From HyVt-560 sp964577195 (GTDB lineage Bacteria > Pseudomonadota > Gammaproteobacteria > UWMA-0217), in contig CAZNYF010000049.1 in NCBI GenBank assembly GCA_964577195.1, positions 1-17,217 of the forward strand: DNA of 17,217 nucleotides, written 5' to 3'. Positions within the stretch are counted from its first letter, which is position 1, and the number at the start of each line of letters is the position of its first letter. The translations under genes and the position numbers were made by a program. Below the pieces are notes generated by a model, which did no database searches, had not been told where the DNA came from, and saw only the letters and a program-made list of their open reading frames with translations. This document shows positions 1 through 6,925 of the stretch, in pieces.

Positions 1-34
1 GTTATCTGACATTAATCAGATGAGCTTGTTGTGA

Positions 35-430
35 AAGTTAACGGGACAGTAGTGAGTTTGGGTAACGAAATATCGTTATCCGGTATTGTGTAGGGACGTT
101 GGTCAGAGGTGTCGAGAGTTGTTGCGAGAAATTTCTCGCAGCAAAGAAATGATAATCTATGCAGGAGCGATCAACAGGGATCATGTGCATATGCTGATAG
201 GAATCCCCCCAAGATTATCAGTATCGAAGGCGGTACAGTTTCTGAAGGGTAAGAGTTCCCTCAAGATGCTATCGGAGTTTCCGCAATTGAAGAAGAAGTA
301 CTGGGGGCAGCATTTGTGGGCGAGAGGGTATTGGGTAGCTTCAAGCGGAAACGTGACAGACGAAGTCTGGAAAGCGTATATAGAGAACCAGAAGCCGAAC
401 GAGCCTGATGATGATTTTAGTGTGCTGTAA
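35..430 (+). pseudogene. tnpA: Decayed IS200/IS605-family transposase (TnpA, HUH/Y1)
   Basis: TnpA of this family is a small single-strand DNA transposase that cuts with an HUH metal site and one tyrosine. The body is well preserved: the WVTKYRYPVL segment from about position 59, the HUH motif in DHVHMLI (from about position 178), the YWGQHLWARGY core, and the DEVWKAYIENQ helix carrying the likely catalytic tyrosine. The N-terminus is broken. Reading upstream in the same frame gives KLT, which matches the family, but TGA at 32-34, TAG at 50-52 and TGA at 53-55 interrupt it and no normal start codon remains. A TTG at 86 could open a 114-residue fragment, which would lack the first beta strand. 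I infer an inactive remnant; family membership is secure. Confidence 0.85.
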
Positions 431-431
431 A

Positions 432-494
432 TCGCCTTTAGGCGAAATGAACGGCTTTTAGCCGTAACCCGAAACCACCGGCTTTAGCCGGTGG
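432..494. repeat. Three tandem small hairpins at the 3' end of the IS200-like remnant
   Basis: Directly after the tnpA stop lie three short perfect stem-loops: TCGCCTTTAGGCGA (432-445), ACGGCTTTTAGCCGT (451-465) and CCACCGGCTTTAGCCGGTGG (475-494). IS200/IS605 elements carry subterminal hairpins that TnpA recognises as single-stranded DNA, so the last and longest is the best candidate for the right-end hairpin. The other two share the CGCCTTTA/CGGCTTTA theme and look like degenerate duplicates. They could also work as a transcription barrier. The exact right-end cleavage site was not identified. Confidence 0.6.
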
Positions 495-607
495 AGTATT
501 CATTTTTATCCGGTTGGTCAGATCATTTACTGGGCAGTCAAAATATTCCCGGATCAAGCAAGCGTAGGACTGCCTTGGAAAGACTTCGAACTTTATTTTT
601 GTTTACC

Positions 608-1237
608 TCAGGAGCGAGCCAGCCGCTTTAAGAAAGCCTCGCGTGAGCCAGCATTGATCCAGCCTGTGGCGATCGTCTTGCTGAGCTCGCTATTCACCCG
701 GCCACGATGGATGTGAGAGGGAGAGGCTGGAAAGATCACCAATTTACCCCGTTCTGCCACCTCATGATGCTGCTGCCAGTGGAATTCCGTGCCGGCCTCG
801 GCGACAGAATCGCAGTAGAGGATCCAGGCCAGCACGCGGTGCACCGGTTCGGTGGCTTCGTCGCTAATCGTCCAGTCGCAGTGCCACTGCCGGAATCCCT
901 CGCCGGGAGCGTAACGCTGCAGGTTGAATATCGGCATCACAAACAACTCCTGATCTGGGCAGACCTGGCTGAACAGAGGCCGCTCCTGCAGGTAGCGCTC
1001 CAGGCCTGCAGAGACACCCCGCACGATTAACTCTGCAAAAGCGGAGGCCTCAGAATCAGAACGGCCGATAGCCACGAGGCTGATGTCGGTCGAAATCTTG
1101 GCGGGCTCTGCGTTGTTGCCGCCGGGTCCGAAGGCCACGCCCGGTCGCTGCAGATCCTGACGCCGCTCAAAGAAGGCCAGAACGCTATCAGCAACATTCT
1201 CGTAGCCGGCATTGTGGTAGCGACCGATCAGCTCCAT
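608..1237 (-). CDS. 2-oxoglutarate/Fe(II)-dependent oxygenase (prolyl 4-hydroxylase-like fold)
   Basis: Predicted non-heme iron dioxygenase that would couple oxidation of a substrate to decarboxylation of 2-oxoglutarate; the substrate is unknown. With the ATG at 1237 the protein has 209 residues. The iron-binding facial triad is visible as H119-x-D121 (QWHCDW) and H177 (HIHRG), with K187 (SKTIATGW) placed to bind the 2-oxoglutarate carboxylate. The N-terminal IGRYHNAGYENVADSVLAFF matches the usual start of this fold, which is why I prefer ATG 1237 (GGAAGAAG lies about 8 bases upstream) over a TTG at 1291. The gene is clearly richer in G+C than the rubrerythrin operon beside it and sits next to IS200 debris, which suggests acquisition by transfer. 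No signal peptide is seen. Confidence 0.8.
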   Translation of the reverse strand: MELIGRYHNAGYENVADSVLAFFERRQDLQRPGVAFGPGGNNAEPAKISTDISLVAIGRSDSEASAFAELIVRGVSAGLERYLQERPLFSQVCPDQELFVMPIFNLQRYAPGEGFRQWHCDWTISDEATEPVHRVLAWILYCDSVAEAGTEFHWQQHHEVAERGKLVIFPASPSHIHRGRVNSELSKTIATGWINAGSREAFLKRLARS

Positions 1238-1386
1238 GCCGGGGACTTCTTCCAGGGGATGGTGATCAGGGCATCCAGCCGTTGCCAGCAACTCCGAGCA
1301 CTTTCGGTCGGATCATCCGCCATCACGTGCAGTCCCATGTCTTCGACAGACGCTCGAAAAAGAGCCAGTATTGAGTATTTATCCAT
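1228..1386 (-). CDS. Possible small ORF overlapping the oxygenase start
   Basis: An ATG-started 52-codon frame begins MDKYSILALFRASVEDMG and ends at a TGA (1228-1230) just inside the oxygenase gene, overlapping it by 10 bases in a different frame. That geometry would allow translational coupling. I do not recognise the product, see no good ribosome binding site, and cannot exclude that it is the displaced N-terminal part of a longer oxygenase after a frameshift, or chance. Confidence 0.25.
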   Translation of the reverse strand: MDKYSILALFRASVEDMGLHVMADDPTESARSCWQRLDALITIPWKKSPAWS

Positions 1387-1489
1387 AGTTTCTAGACACT
1401 AACATGATCCTGGTTATTTTCATTGAATAAAGTATTTATAAGGTGGACTAGGACGATGGCGAATGCTCAATAGGGCTCGTCGTTAGTTG

Positions 1490-1534
1490 GCGCAAGTCAA
1501 ACTGGTAGTAACTCCAAAGAACGGTGACTTGTGC
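1490..1534. other. Inverted repeat in the gap upstream of the rubrerythrin promoter
   Basis: The gap from 1387 to 1618 has no convincing gene. Its only clear structure is GCGCAAGTCA (1490-1499) facing TGACTTGTGC (1525-1534), a 10-bp stem with one G-T wobble across a 25-base loop. It could be an RNA stem or the end of a lost element; there is no T-run to make it a standard terminator. Confidence 0.3.
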
Positions 1535-1618
1535 TTGCTTACCAATACGTGAACTGGAGGCAATGATAATCAATTAGATCGTTTTAGTGGTTCCTCAAAA
1601 TAGAAAATGATGTGCTGC

Positions 1619-1647
1619 TTGACAGCATTACTAATCGAGCTTACATT
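1619..1647 (+). promoter_or_regulatory. Sigma-70 type promoter of the rubrerythrin operon
   Basis: A perfect -35 box TTGACA (1619-1624), a 17-base spacer and a -10 box TACATT (1642-1647, four of six consensus bases). Transcription would start near 1654, leaving a leader of about 65 bases before the rubrerythrin ATG. The palindromic operator begins only ten bases after the -10 box. Confidence 0.65.
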
Positions 1648-1656
1648 AGAATGTCT

Positions 1657-1677
1657 GATTTAGACAAAGTCTAAATC
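1657..1677. promoter_or_regulatory. Perfect palindromic operator at the rubrerythrin start site
   Basis: GATTTAGAC (1657-1665) and GTCTAAATC (1669-1677) form a perfect 9+9 bp inverted repeat separated by AAA. It covers roughly +4 to +24 of the predicted transcript, the classic place for a repressor. The arms do not match Fur, PerR, FNR, NsrR, SoxR or LexA consensus boxes as I know them. An Rrf2-, MarR- or LysR-type regulator would be possible, but no regulator gene lies nearby to name. Confidence 0.6.
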
Positions 1678-1719
1678 GGGTTGATTTTCATTTACATTTA
1701 ATCTGATGAGGAGATTTTA

Positions 1720-2136
1720 ATGGAGCTTAAAGGTAGTAAGACCGAGCAAAGCTTGAAAGATGCTTTCGCTGGTGAGTCACAGGCTAATCGCCGTTATTTG
1801 TATTTTGCAGCAAAAGCAGACGTAGAAGGTTATAACGACGTTTCTGCCGTTTTCCGTTCAACTGCGGAAGGTGAAACTGGTCATGCACACGGACATCTGG
1901 AATATCTTGAAGCTTCTGGTGATCCGGCAACAGGCCTGCCTATCGGTGGTACCGAAGATAATCTGAAATCATCTATTGCAGGTGAAATTCACGAGTATAC
2001 GGATATGTATCCCGGCATGGCTAAAGATGCACGCGGTGAAGGTTTTGATGAGATAGCTGATTGGTTTGAAACACTGGCCAAAGCTGAGCGTTCTCACGCA
2101 AACCGCTTCCAGAAAGCCCTGGATAGCATGGAATAA
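1720..2136 (+). CDS. Rubrerythrin, single-domain (diiron only)
   Basis: Rubrerythrins are cytoplasmic diiron proteins that reduce hydrogen peroxide to water. The 138-residue protein is a four-helix ferritin-like domain with the full ligand set visible: E19 ([10 protein letters not shown]), E52-x-x-H55 (GETGH), E89 and E92 ([11 protein letters not shown]) and E123-x-x-H126 (KAERSH). There is no C-terminal rubredoxin domain, so it resembles the short sulerythrin type and needs an outside electron donor; the Fe-S oxidoreductase encoded next is an obvious candidate, by inference only. GAGGAG at 1708-1713 gives a strong ribosome binding site six bases before the ATG. Transcription is likely controlled by the promoter and operator just upstream. 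Confidence 0.93.
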   Translation: MELKGSKTEQSLKDAFAGESQANRRYLYFAAKADVEGYNDVSAVFRSTAEGETGHAHGHLEYLEASGDPATGLPIGGTEDNLKSSIAGEIHEYTDMYPGMAKDARGEGFDEIADWFETLAKAERSHANRFQKALDSME

Positions 2137-2152
2137 TTTTTATTCCTGTTTT

Positions 2153-2175
2153 GAGTGGGTGAATTTCACCCACTC
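2153..2175 (+). terminator. Strong hairpin after the rubrerythrin gene (possible partial terminator)
   Basis: GAGTGGGTGA and TCACCCACTC form a perfect 10-bp stem with an ATT loop, 16 bases after the rubrerythrin stop. It is not followed at once by a T-run; the T-rich stretch comes about 14 bases later inside a second stem. It may lower readthrough into the downstream genes or protect the 3' end of the rubrerythrin message, giving more rubrerythrin than the downstream products. Confidence 0.5.
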
Positions 2176-2180
2176 AATTA

Positions 2181-2208
2181 AGGGACGAGTTTTTGTTTTC
2201 TCGTCTCT
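2181..2208 (+). other. Second stem-loop between rubrerythrin and the Fe-S oxidoreductase gene
   Basis: AGGGACGAG (2181-2189) pairs with CTCGTCTCT (2200-2208), nine pairs including one G-U, around a TTTTTGTTTT loop. Its right arm runs straight into the repeat terminus at 2210, so part of it may derive from that element rather than be a designed regulatory structure. Confidence 0.35.
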
Positions 2209-2209
2209 A

Positions 2210-2227
2210 AGGGCGTCTCTAAAAAGA
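2210..2227 (+). repeat. Solo terminus of the GGGCGTCTCT miniature element
   Basis: AGGGCGTCTCTAAAAAGA matches the left terminus of the 258-bp element at 11645 (AGGGCGTCTCTATAAATA) at 16 of 18 positions. No partner terminus is found close by, so this is a relic or single end lying between rubrerythrin and the Fe-S oxidoreductase gene. A further CGTCTCTAA copy immediately precedes it at 2202. Confidence 0.5.
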
Positions 2228-2288
2228 AAGTCAACGCTCGATCATTAGTATTTCGAGCAATTGTAACTACCACAACATAATTAATCTT

Positions 2289-3635
2289 ATGGCAAATTCT
2301 CCCATCGGTTCAAAAGAAGGTTCGCTCGAAGCTCCCACACGTCATCCGCTAGACTGGAACAACCCAGAATTTTATAACGAAGAATCTTGCTTTAACGAGC
2401 TCGAAAGGGTTTTTGATATTTGCCACGGTTGTCGTCGTTGCGTCAGTCTGTGCCAATCATTTCCGGTTTTATTTGATCTAATTGATGAGTCAAAAACGTT
2501 CGAAGTTGATGGTGTTGCGAAAAAAGATTATTGGAAAGTCGTTGACCAGTGTTATCTCTGCGACTTGTGCTACTTAACCAAATGTCCCTATGTGCCACCG
2601 CATGAATGGAATGTGGACTACCCACATTTAATGCTGCGCGCCAAGGCAATTAAATTTAAAAAAGGCGATGTTAAGCAGCGCGATAAACTGCTGACTTCTA
2701 CCGATACTGTTGGCAAGCTGGCTGGAATTCCTGTCGTCAGTAGCATCGTTAATGCGGCCAATAAAAATGCAGTTTTTCGCAAAACACTGGATAAAACTCT
2801 GGCGGTTCATCCCGATGCGGTAATTCCGGAATATCACAGTAAAACTGCAAGAAAACGCCTCGCTAATCACCAAAGTAAAAATACCGATATTCAAACAGCA
2901 GGCAGAACTCGCGGCAAAGCTGCTGTGTTTGCTACCTGTTACGGTAACTACAATCAGCCAAATATCGTTGAAGATCTCGTCGCTGTTTTTGAACACAATG
3001 GGATTGCTGTAACGATGGCAGAAAAAGAAGAATGTTGCGGTATGCCAAAACTGGAACTCGGCGATCTTAAAGCGGTTGAAAAATCCAAGAATGCCAATAT
3101 TCCAGCGTTAGTGAAAATGATCGATGCTGGCTGGGATATTGTTGCTCCAATCCCTTCCTGCGTATTAATGTTTAAGCAAGAATTACCGTTGATGTTTCCC
3201 GATGATGCCGACGTTAAAAAAGTTCAGGATCATATATTTGACCCTTTCGAATATCTCATGCTTCGGGACAAAGAAGGATTAATGAATACCGATTTCAAGC
3301 AGGCATTGGGTTCTGTTGATTATCACGCAGCCTGTCATTTACGGGTGCAGAAAATTGGTTTGAAAACGCGTGATTTATTGAAAAAAATACCGGATACAGA
3401 AATTAAAGTACTGGAGCGTTGTTCCGGTCATGACGGTACTTATGCGGTGAAAAGTGAATATCATGAGGATTCAATGAAAATCTGTCGACCAATTTTTAAT
3501 GCCGTGAAAAAGGATGCGCCGGATCATTATTCAAGCGATTGCCCGATGGCTGGTGCACAAATCGAACACGGTGTCGATGATGACAGTAAAGCGGAACATC
3601 CACTCGCTCTGCTGCGCTTGGCTTATCAAATTTAA
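2289..3635 (+). CDS. Fe-S oxidoreductase, GlpC/HdrD-like (two 4Fe-4S motifs plus CCG-type domains)
   Basis: A 448-residue cytoplasmic electron-transfer protein related to GlpC, glycolate oxidase iron-sulfur subunits and heterodisulfide reductase subunits. Two ferredoxin-type cluster motifs are complete: C45-x2-C48-x2-C51-x3-C55 and C88-x2-C91-x2-C94-x4-C99. Two cysteine-rich (CCG) repeats follow: C217, C249-C250 (EECCGMP) and C291, then C349 and C378. The second repeat reads RCSGHDG, so one of the paired cysteines is a serine, which would alter or abolish cluster or disulfide chemistry at that site. No membrane segment is seen. The gene lies 152 bases after rubrerythrin and 10 before DUF3501; its ATG has only a weak ribosome binding site. 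The role as a rubrerythrin electron donor is inferred from context. Confidence 0.87.
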   Translation: MANSPIGSKEGSLEAPTRHPLDWNNPEFYNEESCFNELERVFDICHGCRRCVSLCQSFPVLFDLIDESKTFEVDGVAKKDYWKVVDQCYLCDLCYLTKCPYVPPHEWNVDYPHLMLRAKAIKFKKGDVKQRDKLLTSTDTVGKLAGIPVVSSIVNAANKNAVFRKTLDKTLAVHPDAVIPEYHSKTARKRLANHQSKNTDIQTAGRTRGKAAVFATCYGNYNQPNIVEDLVAVFEHNGIAVTMAEKEECCGMPKLELGDLKAVEKSKNANIPALVKMIDAGWDIVAPIPSCVLMFKQELPLMFPDDADVKKVQDHIFDPFEYLMLRDKEGLMNTDFKQALGSVDYHAACHLRVQKIGLKTRDLLKKIPDTEIKVLERCSGHDGTYAVKSEYHEDSMKICRPIFNAVKKDAPDHYSSDCPMAGAQIEHGVDDDSKAEHPLALLRLAYQI

Positions 3636-3645
3636 GGGGTAAAAT

Positions 3646-4227
3646 ATGGCTCATCTATCACGAAATGATTTAATGTCGCTGGAAGAATATTCAAGCAAGC
3701 GCAATGATATTCGCAGTAACGTCATGGCGCTAAAGAAGAAACGCGTAATTCCTATTGGCCCGTCCATCATGATGCATTTTGAAAATCTTGAGATTATGCA
3801 GTATCAAGTCCAGGAAATGCTGCGGGTTGAAAAAGTATTTGATGCAGATGGGATTCAGGAAGAGCTAGATGCCTATAATCCATTAATTCCAGATGGGTCT
3901 AACTGGAAGGCGACTCAAATGATTGAGTTTTCAGATCCGGAAGTACGTGCTGTAGAGCTAAAAAAGTTAATCGGCATTGATGGAAATACTTACGTTCAGG
4001 TTGGCGATAATGCCAAAGTGTATGCGATATCAGATGAAGATATGGAACGCGAAAATGAAGAAAAAACCTCCAGTGTCCATTTTATGCGCTTTGAACTAAC
4101 CACTGAAATGGTTGCAGATGCTAAAAGTGGCGCTGCAATTAAAGTTGGCTCCGATCATTCCTATTACACGTTTGAGCATGAAATGGATGACGGGCAAAGA
4201 ACTAACCTTGTTGCGGATTTGGACTAG
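3646..4227 (+). CDS. DUF3501 family protein
   Basis: A 193-residue protein of the DUF3501 family, usually encoded beside a rubrerythrin and/or a GlpC/Hdr-like Fe-S oxidoreductase, as here. Family features seen are the N-terminal LSRNDLMSLEEYSSKRNDIR, the KKKRVIPIGPSIMMHFEN segment and the C-terminal SVHFMRFELTTEMV region. There is no signal peptide, membrane helix or cysteine motif. AAGGGG shortly upstream of the ATG gives good translation, and 10 bases separate it from the Fe-S gene, so the two are co-transcribed. Biochemical function is unknown; a structural or accessory role to the Fe-S protein is the natural guess. It ends 19 bases from the convergent dinB gene with no clear terminator between. 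Confidence 0.85.
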   Translation: MAHLSRNDLMSLEEYSSKRNDIRSNVMALKKKRVIPIGPSIMMHFENLEIMQYQVQEMLRVEKVFDADGIQEELDAYNPLIPDGSNWKATQMIEFSDPEVRAVELKKLIGIDGNTYVQVGDNAKVYAISDEDMERENEEKTSSVHFMRFELTTEMVADAKSGAAIKVGSDHSYYTFEHEMDDGQRTNLVADLD

Positions 4228-4246
4228 ACAATGTACTGCGTTCCAC

Positions 4247-5317
4247 TTACATCAAACTAAGCTGCTGCATATTCTGAGAATCTTCATTGATTAATGAAGA
4301 CACAGAAACACCGAGTAGCCGAACCGGACGAGTCTTTGCTTCGGTTTTGGCTAGCAAGTACAACAACCATTTTTCTATATCTTGAGAATTAGCAATTACG
4401 CTGTCAACGGTTTTGCTGCGGGTGACTTGGTGAAAATCATGGTATTTGACTTTGATGGTGAGTGTTTTCGCTTGCAACTTTTTATTTTTCAGATTTTCAC
4501 CGATACGTTCGGCAAGTCGCATGAGGTGTCCCAGCATTTCGGTGATGTCGGTTAAATCGTTCTGGAAGGTGGTTTCTGCACCGATAGATTTTCTTTGGCG
4601 GTGGCTGATGACTTTTCGCTCGTCAATTCCACGCGCAATTTGATAGTAGTAATTAGCGGCTTTGCCAAAGTGGGTTTGCAGCATGGCTGCCGAGCATTGG
4701 CGTAAATCTATGCCGGTGTGGATACCGAGCGTTTTCATTCTTTTTTCTGTAACTTTGCCAACACCGTAAAATTTCCCAACCGGCAGGGTGGCGACAAACG
4801 CTTCACCTTGTTCTGGTCTGATTACATAGATTCCGTTGGGTTTGTTTATATCTGAAGCGACTTTGGCAAGGAATTTATTGTAGGAAACACCGGCTGAAGC
4901 GGTGAGCCGGGTCTCTTTGAGGATGCGGTGTTTTATTTGAGCTGCCATTTGAGTGGCAGAGCCATCGCAGAGTTTACTTTCACTGACGTCAAGATAGGCT
5001 TCGTCCAGAGACAGTGGCTCGATTTTGTCTGTAAACTCTTTGAATACCTGATGGATTTTTGCGGAAGCTTCTCGGTAGGCATCAAACCGTAGCGGAGCGA
5101 ATATGGCAGATTGGCAAAGGCGTTTTGCCTGCGAGCAGGGCATGGCGGAATGGATGCCAAACTTTCGGGCTTCGTAGCTACAAGCGGCGACCACGCCTCG
5201 ACTGTCGGGTTTACCGCCAACAATAACCGGTTTGCCGCGTAAATCGGGATTATCTCGCTGTTCGACAGAGGCGAAAAAGGCATCCATGTCGATGTGGATG
5301 ATTTTGCGTTGGGTCAT
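4247..5317 (-). CDS. dinB: DNA polymerase IV (Y-family translesion polymerase)
   Basis: Error-prone lesion-bypass polymerase. The 356-residue protein has the canonical catalytic acids D10 (HIDMDAFFASVE) and D105-E106 (LSLDEAYLDV), the steric-gate aromatic F15, the SYEARKFGIHSAMP fingers segment, the ASAGVSYNKFLAKVASD palm motif and the GVGKVTEKRM helix-hairpin-helix. It ends in QQLSLM, a good beta-clamp binding tail, so the protein is complete. I chose ATG 5317 because MTQRKIIHIDMDAFF aligns with known N-termini; the frame stays open to 5428, but that extension would overlap the terB-like gene. It is the last gene of a tight three-gene set with 28 bases to the previous one. No CTG-N10-CAG LexA box was seen directly upstream. 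Confidence 0.95.
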   Translation of the reverse strand: MTQRKIIHIDMDAFFASVEQRDNPDLRGKPVIVGGKPDSRGVVAACSYEARKFGIHSAMPCSQAKRLCQSAIFAPLRFDAYREASAKIHQVFKEFTDKIEPLSLDEAYLDVSESKLCDGSATQMAAQIKHRILKETRLTASAGVSYNKFLAKVASDINKPNGIYVIRPEQGEAFVATLPVGKFYGVGKVTEKRMKTLGIHTGIDLRQCSAAMLQTHFGKAANYYYQIARGIDERKVISHRQRKSIGAETTFQNDLTDITEMLGHLMRLAERIGENLKNKKLQAKTLTIKVKYHDFHQVTRSKTVDSVIANSQDIEKWLLYLLAKTEAKTRPVRLLGVSVSSLINEDSQNMQQLSLM

Positions 5318-5345
5318 GGTGACAATTGTACGCACATCGCAGGTG

Positions 5346-5810
5346 CTAGTTTTCCTGCCGGGTTTCAGCCTCAGCTCTGAGTTTTGTCTGGATAAAATCG
5401 GCATGGTGCAGATAGAGCAAGTCGGCAATTTTTCTCAGATTACTTTCTTCATAGCGATCAAGCACTCCGTCTGCATAAGCGACCTGCCAGCAGTTGAATA
5501 ACATGGTACGTTTTTGTTCTTTGCTGCAATGTTCGTTGACCGTACGAATAACGGGGTGGAGAGAAATATGGTCCTGGCGTCTGCTGATAGCTTCTTCAAG
5601 TAATGATTCCGCTTCTTTCTGAGTTAAAGAAAACAGCTTAACGATGCTCTCAATGGCTGATTTTGCTTCTTCGGGTTGCCAGTCAAAATCAGCTTGTCCG
5701 ACTTCGATCAGCAACAGGGCGGTGGCGATATGAATATCGTGATCACTAATAGGTTGTTCATCGGTTGGGGCGGAAAGGTGTTTTAGGAAACTGGAAATGA
5801 GTTTTTGCAT
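5346..5810 (-). CDS. TerB-like protein (tellurite-resistance fold)
   Basis: A 154-residue, all-helical, soluble protein of the TerB superfamily. Both family repeats are visible: ALLLIEVGQADFDWQPEE (residues 31-48) and YADGVLDRYEESNLRKIADLL (about 112-132), each with the acidic residues thought to bind metal. Stand-alone TerB proteins of this sort are common in proteobacteria and their role is not settled; a name of tellurite resistance would be an over-call. It starts 9 bases after the esterase-like gene and ends 28 bases before dinB, so the three are very likely one transcript. Confidence 0.8.
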   Translation of the reverse strand: MQKLISSFLKHLSAPTDEQPISDHDIHIATALLLIEVGQADFDWQPEEAKSAIESIVKLFSLTQKEAESLLEEAISRRQDHISLHPVIRTVNEHCSKEQKRTMLFNCWQVAYADGVLDRYEESNLRKIADLLYLHHADFIQTKLRAEAETRQEN

Positions 5811-5819
5811 AGAAGTAAA

Positions 5820-6824
5820 CTATTGGTCTGTTGTTGTTTTCGGGAGAATTTCAAAATACGTTAGTAGCGTTCTTTGCAGCCAAAAATCATTGTTGTCACT
5901 GACCATAAAAAACCGTTGCCCCTGATGATGGGTGAGACCTTCAAAATTATCAACTGACCAGCCTTCGGCAGAGCTGAGTATTGCGATGTGTTTTGCTGTG
6001 CAGCTGATGTTTTTTCCAACTTCGCAATTTTTATCAAGCTGGATGATTTGTAGCGCGATAATGACCGGTTCTATGATGGAATTATAAATACGTTCGAGCG
6101 TGAGTATTGATCCATCTGCGAGCGTTTCCAAGCCGACAATGGAGCTGCCTCGGAAGGCGCGAGTGGGTAGCTGCCATTGTTTACCAGCGGTACTGTAGAG
6201 TATGGGTTGTTGTGGATTGGTGTTTTTTAGCGAGGCTTCTGGAATGGTTAATACGCCATGTTCTGGATGAATGGTAACGGCTTCCAGACCTCGATTAGCT
6301 GAGTGATAATTAGAACGCTTGCGAAGTACCGGAGGCAGCTTAACATCGCCTGTGCGGCTGCCATCTGGGGCGTAGCGTTTGATTCTGTGTTTGCCCTCGA
6401 ATGACACCAGTAATTCAGTATCAGCGCGTTTGCCGTTGTTGCTGTTAAGAATATCGAGTCCTTCGGAATCGTCCTTTTTTCCTTTGAGCTTTTTTCCGTG
6501 TTTATTGCGTAGCGGATAGCCGTGCGTGACGGTCACATTTTTGAGCAGTTGCTGGTCATCAAAATGCGGCTTGAGATGAAACAACGTGCCCTTGTCCGAG
6601 ACAGCATAGAGCAGGCTTTCATCCTCATCCCAGGCGAGCCCGGAGAGTTCGCTGAGCGATTCGCCATCTATTGTCTGCGCGGGGATCATGACTGTGCCGA
6701 GTAGCTTAATTTGCATGAACTCCGAACCGGCCGGGTATTCAGTAGACAAAGGCACGCGCATTGCATCCGCTGCGGCGCAGGCATTTAAGGTGAAAAGCAG
6801 ACTTATGGAGATCAAAATTCTCAT
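5820..6824 (-). CDS. Esterase-like activity of phytase family lipoprotein
   Basis: A 334-residue exported protein of the phytase-like esterase family, a predicted beta-propeller. The N-terminus MRILISISLLFTLNAC is a signal peptide with a plausible lipobox (LNAC, Cys16), so it is probably a membrane-anchored lipoprotein in the envelope. Family signatures are LSGLAWDEDESLLYAVSDKG (about 60-79), DDSEGLDIL (118-126), SFEGKHRIKRYA (141-152), NRGLEAVTI and the late NFEGL repeat. Substrate is unknown; the family name reflects a phosphoester activity seen in some members. It is first in the esterase-terB-dinB set and its upstream region is shared with the divergent tudS-like gene. Confidence 0.82.
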   Translation of the reverse strand: MRILISISLLFTLNACAAADAMRVPLSTEYPAGSEFMQIKLLGTVMIPAQTIDGESLSELSGLAWDEDESLLYAVSDKGTLFHLKPHFDDQQLLKNVTVTHGYPLRNKHGKKLKGKKDDSEGLDILNSNNGKRADTELLVSFEGKHRIKRYAPDGSRTGDVKLPPVLRKRSNYHSANRGLEAVTIHPEHGVLTIPEASLKNTNPQQPILYSTAGKQWQLPTRAFRGSSIVGLETLADGSILTLERIYNSIIEPVIIALQIIQLDKNCEVGKNISCTAKHIAILSSAEGWSVDNFEGLTHHQGQRFFMVSDNNDFWLQRTLLTYFEILPKTTTDQ

Positions 6825-6925
6825 CAGGCTATTTTACTATATGATTTGATAGTGGGGGACAAAAAAGCCAGCCAGATTGTTTAAGTAATTGTTTATTCGT
6901 CTCTAAAGTTTACGATGAAGTGCTC

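Noticed and set aside
707..1030. Forward-strand open frame inside the oxygenase gene
   Set aside because: It mirrors the conserved oxygenase domain on the other strand; the forward translation has no family features.
1238..1291. TTG start at 1291 for the oxygenase
   Set aside because: The added residues do not resemble the family, while ATG 1237 places the fold's first strand at the N-terminus.
5318..5345. LexA box before dinB
   Set aside because: CTGCGATGTGCGTACA has the left half only; the CAG half is missing.
5318..5428. Longer N-terminus for DinB
   Set aside because: The extra 37 residues have no homology and would overlap the terB-like gene; MTQRKIIHIDMDAFF is the natural start.
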